Shown: positions 9,299 through 17,894, numbered from the stretch's first letter. The stretch is 64,000 nucleotides of DNA from Streptomonospora litoralis (GCF_004323735.1 NZ_CP036455.1:3963101-4027100); one strand, 5' to 3'. Notes: generated from the letters alone by a model not told the origin. Made by a program: numbers and translations.

Positions 9299-10069
9299 AT
9301 GGCCCGCCGCACCCCCGCCCTTCTGCGCGCTCTGGACATCCTGGAGCTGTTCACCGACGGGCGGGAGTCGGTCAGCGCGCCCGAGGTCGTCGAGGAGCTG
9401 GACCTGCCCCGCACCACGGTGCACGAACTGCTGCACACGCTGGTCGACCGGCAGTACCTGAGCCTGCACCCCGAGATCCCCGGCCGCTACCGGCTGGGCC
9501 TGCAACTGTTCCGGCTGGGCAGCGCCTACGGCGAGGGCCTGGACACCGCGCGCACCGGCCAGCAGATCGCCCGCGAGCTGGTCGCGGCGTGCAACGAGAC
9601 CTCGCACGTGGCCGTGCTCGACGACGTGCACATCGTCTATATCGCCAAGGTCGACAGCTCGCACGCCGTGCGGATGGTCTCCACGCTGGGCGGGCGCATC
9701 CCCGCGCACTGCACCGCGCTGGGCAAGGTGCTGCTGTCGGCGCTGCCCGAGCACGAATTGCGCGCGCGGTTCGAGCGGGCACCGCTGCGCGCCATGACGC
9801 CGCGCAGCATCACCGACGTGCCCACGCTGCTGGCGGAGCTGGAGCGGGTGCGCGCGGCCGGGACCGCGGTGGAGATCTGCGAGTCCAATCCCGACGTGTG
9901 CTGCGTCGCGGCGCCCGTGCGCGACCGCACCGACCAGGTGGTGGCGGCGGTGAGCGTGTCGGTACCGCTGCACCGCTGGTCCGACGAGCGCCGCCCCGAG
10001 CTGGAGCGACTCGTGGCCGACGGCGCGCGGCGCTTTTCCGCGGCGCTGGGCGGCCGCGCCCGCCCCTGA
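9299..10069 (+). CDS. IclR-family transcriptional regulator (second of the locus)
   Basis: This 256-residue IclR regulator has an N-terminal helix-turn-helix (VSAPEVVEELDLPRTTVHEL, about residues 22-41). Its effector domain has VAVLDDVHIVYIAKVDS and the family motif HCTALGKVLLSALP. GGGAGGACC lies about 9 bases before the ATG. Its own promoter and the two divergent promoters upstream of the GntP permease and the U32-like gene share sequence blocks, so it most likely controls uptake and that gene while the other IclR controls the dehydratases. The ligand is unknown; a pentonate or its keto-deoxy product is a reasonable guess. Confidence 0.85.
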   Translation: MARRTPALLRALDILELFTDGRESVSAPEVVEELDLPRTTVHELLHTLVDRQYLSLHPEIPGRYRLGLQLFRLGSAYGEGLDTARTGQQIARELVAACNETSHVAVLDDVHIVYIAKVDSSHAVRMVSTLGGRIPAHCTALGKVLLSALPEHELRARFERAPLRAMTPRSITDVPTLLAELERVRAAGTAVEICESNPDVCCVAAPVRDRTDQVVAAVSVSVPLHRWSDERRPELERLVADGARRFSAALGGRARP

Positions 10070-10115
10070 GCACGGGCGCGCCCGGGCCGTGCCCGAGGCC
10101 GCCCCGGACACGGCG

Positions 10116-10148
10116 GTGCTCCCGCGCGCGTCAGGCGCGCGGGAGCAC
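10116..10148. terminator. Bidirectional terminator
   Basis: A perfect 14-base stem (10116-10129 with 10135-10148) and a 5-base loop lie between the convergent IclR and permease genes. Confidence 0.75.
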
Positions 10149-10232
10149 GGGGCAGCCGCAGGGGGCGTGCGCCCCCGGGTCGGACCGGGCCGGGCCGCCC
10201 GGCGCACGGACCGGGACTCGGCCGCGCCCCGG

Positions 10233-11675
10233 TCAGAACAGCAGCGCCGACGCCCCGTAGAGCAGGCACACCAGCGCGAACGCCATCACGCCGACCGCGG
10301 TGGCCTGCACGGTCCAGGTGCGCAGCGTCGTCTTGGTGTCCATCTCCAAGAAGCCGCGCACCAGCCAGAAGCCGGAGTCGTTGACGTGGGAGAGCACGAT
10401 CCCGCCGGCGCACATCGCGAGGACGATCAGCGCCAGTTCGAACGGGTTGTGCCCGCCGGCGGCCTGCACCGCCGGTGCCAGCAGGCCCGCCGCGGTCGTC
10501 GTGGCCACCGTCGCCGACCCCTGGGCCACCCGCATGACCACCGCGATCAGGAACGCGGCGACGATGAGCGGCAGGCCGAGCGTGTCCAGACCGTTGGCCA
10601 GCGCGTCGCCGATCCTGCTTTCGGCCATCACCGTGCCGAACATCCCGCCGGCGCCGGTGAGCAGGATGATCGTGCACACGGGCGCCAGCGCGCGGTCGAT
10701 GAGGCGCTCCAGCGCCGCCCCGTCGTTGCGGCGGCGCCAGCCCAGCAGGTACAGCGCCGCCAGGACGGTGATCAGCAGGGCGGCCGGAGTCTGGCCCACC
10801 GCCTGCAGCGACTGCACCCACAGCGCGTCCTTGCCGACGGCGCCCGCCGCGGCGAGGGTCTCCAGTCCGGTGTTGATGAAGATCAGCACCACGGGCAGGA
10901 GCAGCAGGAACAGCAGCACGGGCATGCGCGGCGGCGCGGGGCGGGCCTCGCCGTCTGCGCCGTCGGCCGCGGCGCCGCCGCCGCTCTCGGACTCGCCGTC
11001 GCGGGTCCCGGGACCGCCCAACAGCGCCGGGATGGGCACGTTGTGGCGGGCGCCCAGCCACCGGCCGAGCAGGTAGCCGGCGACGTACCAGGTCGGCAGG
11101 GCGACCAGGAGGCCGGTGAGGACGACGATGCCCATGTCGGCGCCGACCAGTTGGGTGGCGGCCACCGGTCCCGGGTGCGGCGGCAGCAGCGCGTGCATGG
11201 CCAGGAAGGCGCCGGTGGCGGGGAGCGCGTAGAGCAGCACCGAACCGCCCATGCGCCGGGCGACCGAGAAGATGATCGGCAGCATCACCACGAACGCCGC
11301 GTCCAGGAAGATCGGGAAGCCGAACAGCAGCGAGGCGACGCTCAGCGCGAGCGGCGCCCGCCGTTCGCCGAACAGGCGGGTGAGGCCGTCGCAGAGCACC
11401 TGGGCCCCGCCGGAGACCTCGATGAGGCGGCCGAGGATCGCGCCGAATCCGATCAGCAGCACGACCTCGCCGAGCGTGCTGCCCAGCCCGTCGAGCAGCA
11501 GGGGGACGAGTTTGTCCGGCGGGGTGCCGGTGGCCAGCGCGGTCGCGGCGCTGACCAGGATCAGCGCGAGGATCGCGTGCAGGCGCACCTTGATGATCAA
11601 GAAGAGCAGGGCGGCGATCGCCAGGACTGCGATGGCGATCAGCCACCCCATGGGAAGGTTCGCGGTTTCTGCCAT
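10233..11675 (-). CDS. gntP: GntP-family sugar acid:proton symporter
   Basis: This 480-residue protein has about 12 hydrophobic segments. It shows GntP family features: an early GFGAILGRLIE block, FGFPIFLDAAFVV, LPPHPGPVAA, and HVNDSGFWLV near the C-terminus. These permeases import gluconate and related sugar acids with protons. A Gly/Ala/Asp-rich cytoplasmic loop of about 30 residues lies in the middle. It is transcribed away from the U32-like gene, and its promoter region carries one arm of a mirrored operator pair. Given the neighbours, a pentonate is the probable cargo; the symbol indicates family only. Confidence 0.85.
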   Translation of the reverse strand: MAETANLPMGWLIAIAVLAIAALLFLIIKVRLHAILALILVSAATALATGTPPDKLVPLLLDGLGSTLGEVVLLIGFGAILGRLIEVSGGAQVLCDGLTRLFGERRAPLALSVASLLFGFPIFLDAAFVVMLPIIFSVARRMGGSVLLYALPATGAFLAMHALLPPHPGPVAATQLVGADMGIVVLTGLLVALPTWYVAGYLLGRWLGARHNVPIPALLGGPGTRDGESESGGGAAADGADGEARPAPPRMPVLLFLLLLPVVLIFINTGLETLAAAGAVGKDALWVQSLQAVGQTPAALLITVLAALYLLGWRRRNDGAALERLIDRALAPVCTIILLTGAGGMFGTVMAESRIGDALANGLDTLGLPLIVAAFLIAVVMRVAQGSATVATTTAAGLLAPAVQAAGGHNPFELALIVLAMCAGGIVLSHVNDSGFWLVRGFLEMDTKTTLRTWTVQATAVGVMAFALVCLLYGASALLF

Positions 11676-11834
11676 GGGTGGGGACCTGTCCGGGGATGGT
11701 GACTCGGGTGACGGGGGGACGCGGGCAGGGCACGGGGGCGCGGCCGCCCCACCACCGGTGCGGGGGCGGGCGGACGGCCGGTCGCGGTGCCGCGCCCGGA
11801 GCGGCGGGGGCGCCGGGATCGGACTGCGTGCGTT

Positions 11835-11870
11835 GTTCTATATTTCGGACATCGTCTGTTATTTCGTCAC
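11835..11870. promoter_or_regulatory. Mirrored operator arm, permease side
   Basis: This 36-base AT-rich block is an imperfect inverted copy of 11978-12013, ending in an identical 12 bases (TTATTTCGTCAC). Its first part, GTTCTATATTTCGG, also matches 9197-9210. It should cover the minus-strand GntP promoter. The divergent gap 11676-12076 holds no gene. Confidence 0.55.
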
Positions 11871-11977
11871 CCTAGAGTCGCACTGTGCGCCAGGTCAACC
11901 CGCCGGGTGTCGCGACTCACTCCGTAAACACCGCGGTACGCCGCCGTTGACCGGCCCGGACGTCCCTCGTAGAGTGC

Positions 11978-12013
11978 GTGACGAAATAAAGAACATCATT
12001 CGATATACCGAAC
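11978..12013. promoter_or_regulatory. Mirrored operator arm, U32-like gene side
   Basis: This block is the counterpart of 11835-11870 in opposite orientation. It contains GAACATCATTCGATATA, which differs by one base from the reverse complement of the block upstream of the IclR gene at 9299. It lies about 65 bases before the ATG at 12077. Confidence 0.55.
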
Positions 12014-12076
12014 GCCGAGGGTGCTGCGGCCGCGGCCGCAGCGCCGCGGACCCGGACCACCCCCGTAAGGACCGCC

Positions 12077-13045
12077 ATGACCGACCCCGCGCCGCACCCG
12101 GCCCCCGGACACGCGAGCCTCGCAGCGCTCGGCCTGCCCGCGATCGACGCCGACCCGCCCGCCTCGCCACTGGCCTTCCCCGACGGGGGCGCCTGGCGCC
12201 TGGAGATCCCCAGCGTCGAAGGACCCCGCGCGCTGGAAGCGGTCCTCTCCGCCGCACGCGAGTGGGACGTTCCCGTGCACCGCGTCTCACAGGGCTCGGG
12301 CGTGGGCATGCTCACCGACAGCGAGGTCACCGAAATGGTGCGGGCGAGCGCCGAAGCCGGCGTCGAACTGTGCCTGTTCGCCCGCCCCGGCGCCAACTGG
12401 GACATCGGCGCCGCCCACGCCAGCCCGGCCGGATCGGTCTGCGCCCGCAGCAGGGGCACGACCCAGCTCGCAGCGGGAGTGGCCGAGGCCGAGCGCGCCG
12501 CGTCCCTGGGCGTACGCAGCCTGCTCGTGGCCGACGAAGGGCTGCTGTGGGTGCTGCACAGCATGCGCCGGCGCGGTGACCTGCCCGCCGACCTGCAACT
12601 CAAGGTCTCGGTGATGGCCGGCCCCGTCAACCCGGCCGGACTCGCCGTACAGGAGCACCTCGGCGCCGACACGGTCAACGTCCCCTCGGATTTGACCCTG
12701 CACCAACTGGCCGAGCTGCGCGCGGCCAGCCCGGTGACGCTGGACTTCTACGTCGAGGCGCCCGACAACGTCGGCGGGTTCGTCCGCCACCACGAGATCG
12801 CCGGGATCATCCGCGCCGCGGCGCCGGTCTACGTCAAGTTCGGCCTGCGCAACGCGCCCGACGTCTACCCCTCGGGCGAACAGCTCAGCACCACCGTGCT
12901 CGCCTCCGCCCGCGAGCGCGTCCGCCGGGCCCGCCTGGGCCTGGACGCCCTCGCACGCACACCCCGACCCCCGCGGATGTCCCCGCTCGACCGCCGCGAC
13001 CAGCCGGCGGGCGTGCGCTTCGCCCGCCCCGGGTCGGCGGTGTGA
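12077..13045 (+). CDS. U32-peptidase-like TIM-barrel protein of unknown function
   Basis: The product is 322 residues, soluble, with no signal peptide. From memory, relatives are labelled U32 family peptidase, but I see no protease motif and would not call it a peptidase. Striking blocks are HRVSQGSGVGMLTDSE, VSVMAGPVNPAGL, DFYVEAPDNVGGFVRHHE and YVKFGLRNAPDVYP, spaced like beta strands of a barrel with acidic and histidine residues at strand ends. It shares an operator with the GntP permease and lies before the semialdehyde dehydrogenase, so an enzymatic step on a sugar acid is plausible. AAGGA precedes the ATG. The last 40 residues are Pro/Arg-rich and probably unstructured. Confidence 0.7.
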   Translation: MTDPAPHPAPGHASLAALGLPAIDADPPASPLAFPDGGAWRLEIPSVEGPRALEAVLSAAREWDVPVHRVSQGSGVGMLTDSEVTEMVRASAEAGVELCLFARPGANWDIGAAHASPAGSVCARSRGTTQLAAGVAEAERAASLGVRSLLVADEGLLWVLHSMRRRGDLPADLQLKVSVMAGPVNPAGLAVQEHLGADTVNVPSDLTLHQLAELRAASPVTLDFYVEAPDNVGGFVRHHEIAGIIRAAAPVYVKFGLRNAPDVYPSGEQLSTTVLASARERVRRARLGLDALARTPRPPRMSPLDRRDQPAGVRFARPGSAV

Positions 13046-13195
13046 GCCCGGCCCACCGAACGGGCGGCCGCGGCCGGAGGACCCCCGGGGAACCGTCCCG
13101 CCCGCAACCGGCATGGCCGCCGCACGGCGCGGGAAGGGGGTCGGCGCAGCACCCGTTCCGACCGCTGCGCCGATCGCCGCACCGGGACGCCCGGT

Positions 13196-13239
13196 CCCGG
13201 CCGGTTCACCGATCCCGGCCGGTTCGTCGATCCCGGCCG
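13196..13239 (+). repeat. Short tandem repeat, 18-base period
   Basis: CCCGGCCGGTTCACCGAT is followed by a second copy with two changes and then by a partial third copy. It lies in the 274-base gap before the dehydrogenase gene. No function is evident. Confidence 0.6.
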
Positions 13240-13319
13240 CCGGCGGGGGCGCCGACGTGGTAGGAGAGTAAGGGAAAGCGTATTCCACGCCAGCAGCATG
13301 CGACACGAGGAAGCACACC

Positions 13320-14801
13320 ATGACTGAGACAGCCATCCGCGACACCACCGAAGCGGATCTGGACCGCACCCTGGAATCGGCCGCTCAGGCGGCCGAGGGC
13401 TTCGCCGCTCTGGCTCCGCGCGAGCGCGCCGGCATGCTGCGCGCCGTCGCCGACGCCGTCGACGCCGCAGCCGCGGACCTGGTGCCGATCGCCCAGCGCG
13501 AGAGCCACCTGCCCGAGGCCCGCCTCAAGGGCGAACTCGCCCGCACGACCTTCCAGCTGCGGCTGTTCGCCGGAGTGCTGGAAGACGGCGGCTACCTGGA
13601 GGCCACCGTCGACCACGCCGACCCCGACTGGCCGATGGGCGCGCGGCCCGACCTGCGCCGCGTGCTGGAACCGCTCGGCCCGGTGGTCGTGTTCGGCGCG
13701 AGCAACTTCCCCTTCGCCTTCAGCGTGATCGGGGGTGACAGCGCCTCCGCACTGGCGGGCGGCAACCCCGTCGTCGTCAAGGCCCACCCCGGCCACCCCG
13801 AGTTGTCGGTGCGCACGGGCGAGGTCGTCGCCGCCGCACTGCGCGACGCCGGCGCCCCCGCCGGCACCTTCGCCGTGGTCCTCGGCGAGGAGACCGGACG
13901 CCGGGCCGTGCTGCACCCGCGCACGCGCGCGGTCGGGTTCACCGGGTCGATCCCCGGCGGCCGCGCACTGCACGACCTGGCGGCCGGGCGGCCCGACCCG
14001 ATCCCCTTCTACGGCGAACTCGGCAGCCTCAACCCGGTCTTCGTCACCCGCGCTGCGGCCGGGGCCCGCGCCGACGAGATCCTCAGCGGCTACGTCGACT
14101 CCTTCACCCTGGGCACCGGCCAGTTCTGCACCAAGCCCGGCGTGCTGCTGCTGCCGGAGAGCACCGAGGTGGACGCACTCGCCGCGGCGGTCCGGGAGCG
14201 CGCGGGCGCCCCGATGCTCAACGAGCGCATCGAGCAGGGTTTCGCGGCGGGCCTGCGCTCGCTGGCGGACCACCCCGCCACCGAGGCCGTCGTCGAGGGC
14301 GGACCGGGCGAGGGCGCCGACGGCACCACCGTGTGGACGCCGTCGCTGGTGCGCACCACGGCCAAGCGGTTCCTGGAGCACGCCGACGAACTGCTGGAGG
14401 AGCGCTTCGGCCCGGTCTCGCTGGTGGTGAGCTACGCCGACCCCGCCGAGGCGCTGGAGGTCGCCGAGCGCCTGCCCGGCCAGCTCACCGCCACCGTCCA
14501 GGGCGAGGACACCGACGAAGAGGCCGGCCCGCTGCTGGAGCGCCTGCGCCGCCGCGCGGGCCGCGTGCTGTGGAACGGCTGGCCCACCGGCGTCTCCGTC
14601 AGCCACGCCATGCACCACGGCGGTCCGTACCCGGCGACGACGTCGGTCCTGCACACCTCGGTCGGCAGCACCGCGATCCGCCGGTTCCTGCGCCCGGTGT
14701 GCTACCAGCAGGTCCCCCAGCACCTGCTGCCCGACTCCCTGCGCGAGGACAACCCGCTCGCCATCCCCCGCCGCGTCGACGGGGAGCTCCGCCTCCCCTG
14801 A
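13320..14801 (+). CDS. 2-oxoglutarate semialdehyde (2,5-dioxovalerate) dehydrogenase
   Basis: This 493-residue NAD(P)+ aldehyde dehydrogenase has the active-site Cys270 in GTGQFCTKPG and the general base Glu233 in YGELGSLNP. FGASNFPFAFSVIGGD and VVKAHPGHP are diagnostic, as I know them, of the class that oxidises 2-oxoglutarate semialdehyde (KGSADH type III), not of general aldehyde dehydrogenases. It therefore closes the oxidative pentonate route by making 2-oxoglutarate. GAGGAAG lies about 8 bases before the ATG. It follows the U32-like gene by 274 bases and could have its own promoter. Hydroxyproline catabolism also uses this step, but no proline genes are present. Confidence 0.87.
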   Translation: MTETAIRDTTEADLDRTLESAAQAAEGFAALAPRERAGMLRAVADAVDAAAADLVPIAQRESHLPEARLKGELARTTFQLRLFAGVLEDGGYLEATVDHADPDWPMGARPDLRRVLEPLGPVVVFGASNFPFAFSVIGGDSASALAGGNPVVVKAHPGHPELSVRTGEVVAAALRDAGAPAGTFAVVLGEETGRRAVLHPRTRAVGFTGSIPGGRALHDLAAGRPDPIPFYGELGSLNPVFVTRAAAGARADEILSGYVDSFTLGTGQFCTKPGVLLLPESTEVDALAAAVRERAGAPMLNERIEQGFAAGLRSLADHPATEAVVEGGPGEGADGTTVWTPSLVRTTAKRFLEHADELLEERFGPVSLVVSYADPAEALEVAERLPGQLTATVQGEDTDEEAGPLLERLRRRAGRVLWNGWPTGVSVSHAMHHGGPYPATTSVLHTSVGSTAIRRFLRPVCYQQVPQHLLPDSLREDNPLAIPRRVDGELRLP

Positions 14802-16035
14802 GGCTTCCGCCCCGCGGCCGCGCCCGGTTCCGCTACCAGTAGCGGGCGCGGCTGCCGGCGGGGGCGGCGAGGGGCGGCGACGGGCGGCCCGGGGCCGCCG
14901 GGCGGCCTTCATGGTCTGCCGGGCGAGGGGTGGACTTGACTGAAAAGCGGCGGCGACGGTGGCGGATGGCTGGGCCCGCGGTTGACGAGTCGGGGGCCCG
15001 CCGGTGACGCACCCGGCGAAGCGGCGACGGCGCCAGCAGGGCCAGCGGGGCCGGAAGGACCGAGTTCGCGGTGGTCGGAGCGACGATCGCCGGCCCCAGT
15101 TGCGGGTGGGCGGGCCCGGGGGCCGCCCAGTTGTCGGCGCGGGCCTGACGCGGGGCTCCCGGCGGGGGATGCGGCCGGGTCGGGGCCACGAGATGCACGT
15201 ACGTGCGGCGGCATCGGCCTCGGCGCCGCCCCGAAGTGCCGCCCCCGCACCCTCATTCCTCGATATGAAACAACACGGGGTATTTTGCCCAACAATGCCC
15301 GAATTCTCGGTCGGTCGGCCGCCGCGCTACGGCGGCGACGCCCCACGAAGCGCACCGAATGGCGCAAAAAACGCCCCCGACATCAACTTTTCGTGCGCCT
15401 CGTAGCCGCCACGACCGCCGACGCCGCCCGCAAAACGGGCATAGACCCACAAAAGCCCACCCCGTCGGGGGGGGGTTGAGCCCCCGGTGGCCGCGCCCGG
15501 GCGCCACGAGCGACGTATCGTCGCCCCCGACCCCCGATCCGGCGCACCACCGGGGGCGTGCGGGCACCCGCGGCCGGGCCCCGCCGCGCGGCCTCCGGCC
15601 TGCGCGGGCCCGGCCGGAACACGGCGGCGGCGCCTGCCCGTCCCCGCGCCCGCTATGTCCGAGGTTCCGGAGTCGGCCGCGGAGGTCTGGCGATCGTGGC
15701 CGAATTCCCAAAGAACGCCGCTGGATTTCGTCATACGGGCACGACCGTCCCGATGCCCTGCGACATAACGGGCACGCGAGCGCCTCCCGGCTCCCCGGCG
15801 TCCTCGCCGCCCCCGCCGGCCACCGTCACCCGCGAGCACCCGACCCGACGACCACGGGCCCAGCCGCCCACCGCCCTCGGCGCCGCTTTTCCGTAAGACC
15901 ACCCGCCACCCGGCAGACCAACAAGGCCCAACAAAGGCCCCAACGAGGCCGCCCAGCCTACCCGAGCCGCCCCTCCCCCACGTCGGCGGACGGAGTGCAT
16001 CGATCGGACGCCCTCGGCACGGGCCGCCGGCCCGC
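14802..16035. other. Gene-free 1.2-kb stretch with AT-richer patches and hairpins
   Basis: I find no convincing gene here. Frames that stay open are Arg/Pro/Gly-rich shadows of GC bias. Visible structure: a 7-base-arm hairpin at 15318-15336; GGCGCA plus an A run at 15360-15370 facing CTTTTCGTGCGCC (about 15388-15400); CCCCGTCGGGG followed by a long G run near 15462-15477; and AT-rich patches near 15260-15300, 15700-15740 and 15890-15960, the last with repeated CAACAAGGCCC-like words. It could hold an intergenic repeat, an ncRNA or gene remains. Confidence 0.4.
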
Positions 16036-16785
16036 TCAGGACTCGCCAGGCCAGCCGAGCTCCTCGCTGATGGCGGTGGCGGTGCGGCGGAGGTCGGGAA
16101 CGAGGGCGAGCAACCGGTTCCGGTCGACCACCATGTGGGGGGCCGAAACCGACACCGCCGCCACAACCCGGCCCGTGGCGTCCCGGATCGGGGCGGCTGC
16201 GCAGTGGATGAACTCTTCGTGCTCGAAGTCGTCGAGCGCCCAACCGCGCTCGGCGGTCTCGGCCAGGTCGGCGGCCAGGCCGCTGCGGGTCGTGCGGGTG
16301 TTGGGCGTGCAGCGCGGGTAGGGCGGATCGCCCAGCAGGCGGTCACGCTCCGATTCGGACAGGTCGGCGAGCACCGTCTTGCCGACGCCCGTGGCGTGCA
16401 TCGGGGCGGGCGCGCCGATGCGGGAGTACATGCGCACGGCGTGGCGCGACTCCACTTTGTCCAGGTAGACCATGCTGCCGTCCTCGGGCGCCGCGAGGTG
16501 CACGGTGTGGCCGCAGGCCGCACCGAGGTCGTGCAGGTGGGTCGATGCCGCGGCGCGCACGTCGAGCCCCTCCAGGGCGGCCTGGGCCAGGCTGGTCATA
16601 CGCGGGCCGATGCGGTAGCGGCCGTCGGCCGTGCGCCGCACGAAGCGCTCCTGCTCCAGGGTGCGCAGCAGGCGCAGGGAGGTGGTGCGGTGCACGTCCA
16701 GGCGCCGACCCAGCTCGCTGATGGTGGCCGGGCCGGAGGCCAGCTCGACCAGGATTCGCAGGGCGCGTTCGACGCTGCTGGACAC
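16036..16785 (-). CDS. IclR-family transcriptional regulator (amino-sugar-acid locus)
   Basis: This 249-residue IclR protein has a helix-turn-helix at about residues 20-40 (ISELGRRLDVHRTTSLRLL) and an effector domain with MVYLDKVESRHAVRMYSR and HATGVGKTVLADL. The GTG at 16785 is chosen because GGGGGAGG lies immediately upstream and it follows the kinase stop by only 10 bases. It is therefore the second gene of a kinase-regulator operon. Candidate target sites lie in the divergent region at 17858-18026. The effector is probably an intermediate such as 2-keto-3-deoxygluconate, inferred from the neighbours. Confidence 0.85.
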   Translation of the reverse strand: MSSSVERALRILVELASGPATISELGRRLDVHRTTSLRLLRTLEQERFVRRTADGRYRIGPRMTSLAQAALEGLDVRAAASTHLHDLGAACGHTVHLAAPEDGSMVYLDKVESRHAVRMYSRIGAPAPMHATGVGKTVLADLSESERDRLLGDPPYPRCTPNTRTTRSGLAADLAETAERGWALDDFEHEEFIHCAAAPIRDATGRVVAAVSVSAPHMVVDRNRLLALVPDLRRTATAISEELGWPGES

Positions 16786-16795
16786 GGCCTCCCCC

Positions 16796-17857
16796 TCAGC
16801 TGCCCGGTCGCCCGGGGGCGATCGGCCCGCCGGCCGCCGAGTGCCACGCCCTCTGACTGCCTTCGGCACCCGGTCCGGAGCCGTCGGAGCCGTTGAATCC
16901 GTCGCCCGTGTCGGACCGGGGCGGGATGTCGCCGGGCACCCCGAGGACGGCCCCGGCCAGTCGCGCGCCCTCGGCCAGACTGGCGGGCACGTCGGCGCCG
17001 ATGAGCAGGCCGTGCAGCACTCCGGCCGCGAACGCGTCGCCGGCGCCGGTGGGCTCGACGACGCCGACCTCCGGTGCCGGTTCGTGCCAGCTCTGTGCGC
17101 CGCGGAAGGCGGTGGCGCCGTCGGCCCCCTGCTTGACGACGACCAGCTCGGGACCTTCCAGCAGCGCGCGGACGGAGGCGGCGTCGACCGCCTCCCACAG
17201 GGCGGCGGCCTCGTCCAGGCCGCAGAAGACGACATCGGCGCGGCGGGCGGTCCGCAGCAGCACCTCCGCCTCGGCGGGCCCGTGCAGCGCCGGGCGGTAG
17301 TTGACGTCGAAGCTGCGCAGGGTGCCCGGCGCGGCGCCGTCCAAGAGGCCGTCGACCAGCTCGCGGCAGCTCGGCGAGAGGACGGCGGTGATGCCCGTGG
17401 TGTGCACGATCCGGGGCTGCTGCGCGCGGATCCGCGCGGCGTCCGCGCCGCCGAGGGCGGTGGCCGCCGAAGCGGTGCGGTAGTAGCGCACCAGCGTCCC
17501 GCCGGCGCCGTCGGGCTCCTTCACGTACAGGCCGGTGCGGCGGGCGGGATCGGTGGCCACCGAGCAGTCCACGCCCTCCGCGGCCAGCCGCGCCAGGACG
17601 TGGCGGCCGAACGCGTCGTCGCCCAGGGCGCTGTGCCAGGTGACGCGGTGCCCGGCCCGCGCAAGGTAGACGGCGACGTTGGACTCGGCGCCGCCGATCT
17701 CCAGCCGGTAGCCGGGCGCTGCCGCACCCAGGGCTTCCCCGCTCCCCGGCTCGGGGGTGCCGGGGTCGGGAACCAGTAGCGCCATGGTCTCGCCGGCGCA
17801 CACCACCTCCGGTCCGCCGGGCCCGTCGTGGACGGACGGCGCGTGGTCACTGCTCAC
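16796..17857 (-). CDS. PfkB-family 2-keto-3-deoxygluconate-type kinase
   Basis: This 353-residue ribokinase-fold enzyme has the family motif GGAESNVAVYLARAG near residue 54 and the ATP/catalytic motif PTGAGDAFAAG with Asp274. VRYYRTASAATAL and SFDVNYRPALHG are characteristic of 2-dehydro-3-deoxygluconate kinases within PfkB, which make KDPG for Entner-Doudoroff-type breakdown. The GTG start has GGGGAGG upstream. The last 45 residues are Gly/Pro/Ser-rich and probably a disordered tail. It is divergent from a deacetylase gene and co-transcribed with an IclR regulator. No KDPG aldolase is in the window. Other PfkB substrates are possible. Confidence 0.78.
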   Translation of the reverse strand: MSSDHAPSVHDGPGGPEVVCAGETMALLVPDPGTPEPGSGEALGAAAPGYRLEIGGAESNVAVYLARAGHRVTWHSALGDDAFGRHVLARLAAEGVDCSVATDPARRTGLYVKEPDGAGGTLVRYYRTASAATALGGADAARIRAQQPRIVHTTGITAVLSPSCRELVDGLLDGAAPGTLRSFDVNYRPALHGPAEAEVLLRTARRADVVFCGLDEAAALWEAVDAASVRALLEGPELVVVKQGADGATAFRGAQSWHEPAPEVGVVEPTGAGDAFAAGVLHGLLIGADVPASLAEGARLAGAVLGVPGDIPPRSDTGDGFNGSDGSGPGAEGSQRAWHSAAGGPIAPGRPGS

Positions 17858-17872
17858 GCGGGACCTCCCCGT

Positions 17873-17890
17873 GCGCTCCGGCCGGAGCGC
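17873..17890. promoter_or_regulatory. Perfect 18-base palindrome in divergent promoter
   Basis: GCGCTCCGG and its exact reverse complement abut, 15 bases upstream of the kinase start. This may be an operator or an mRNA leader hairpin for the kinase-IclR transcript. Confidence 0.4.
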
Positions 17891-17894
17891 CGTA

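Noticed and set aside
12077-13045. Annotation as a U32 peptidase
   Set aside because: No protease signature is visible; only fold-level similarity is remembered, so it is described as unknown function.
13196-13239. CRISPR-like array
   Set aside because: The repeat unit is 18 bases with no spacers and only about 2.4 copies; no cas genes are present.
14940-15200. Possible decayed permease (MHLVAPTRPHPPP on the minus strand, faintly like the GntP HPGP region)
   Set aside because: The resemblance is only a few residues in Pro/Ala-rich sequence; neighbouring helices are not recoverable in any frame.
15327-16523. Minus-strand open frame across the gene-free region and the IclR gene
   Set aside because: The part overlapping the regulator is a frame shadow. 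The rest is Gly/Arg-rich without a start signal, although MTKSSGVLWEFGHDRQTS near 15655-15710 looked momentarily protein-like.
17746-17857. GTG start and low-complexity N-terminus suggesting a later start for the kinase
   Set aside because: GGGGAGG lies right before the GTG, and the next candidate would cut close to the VVCAGETMALL strand.
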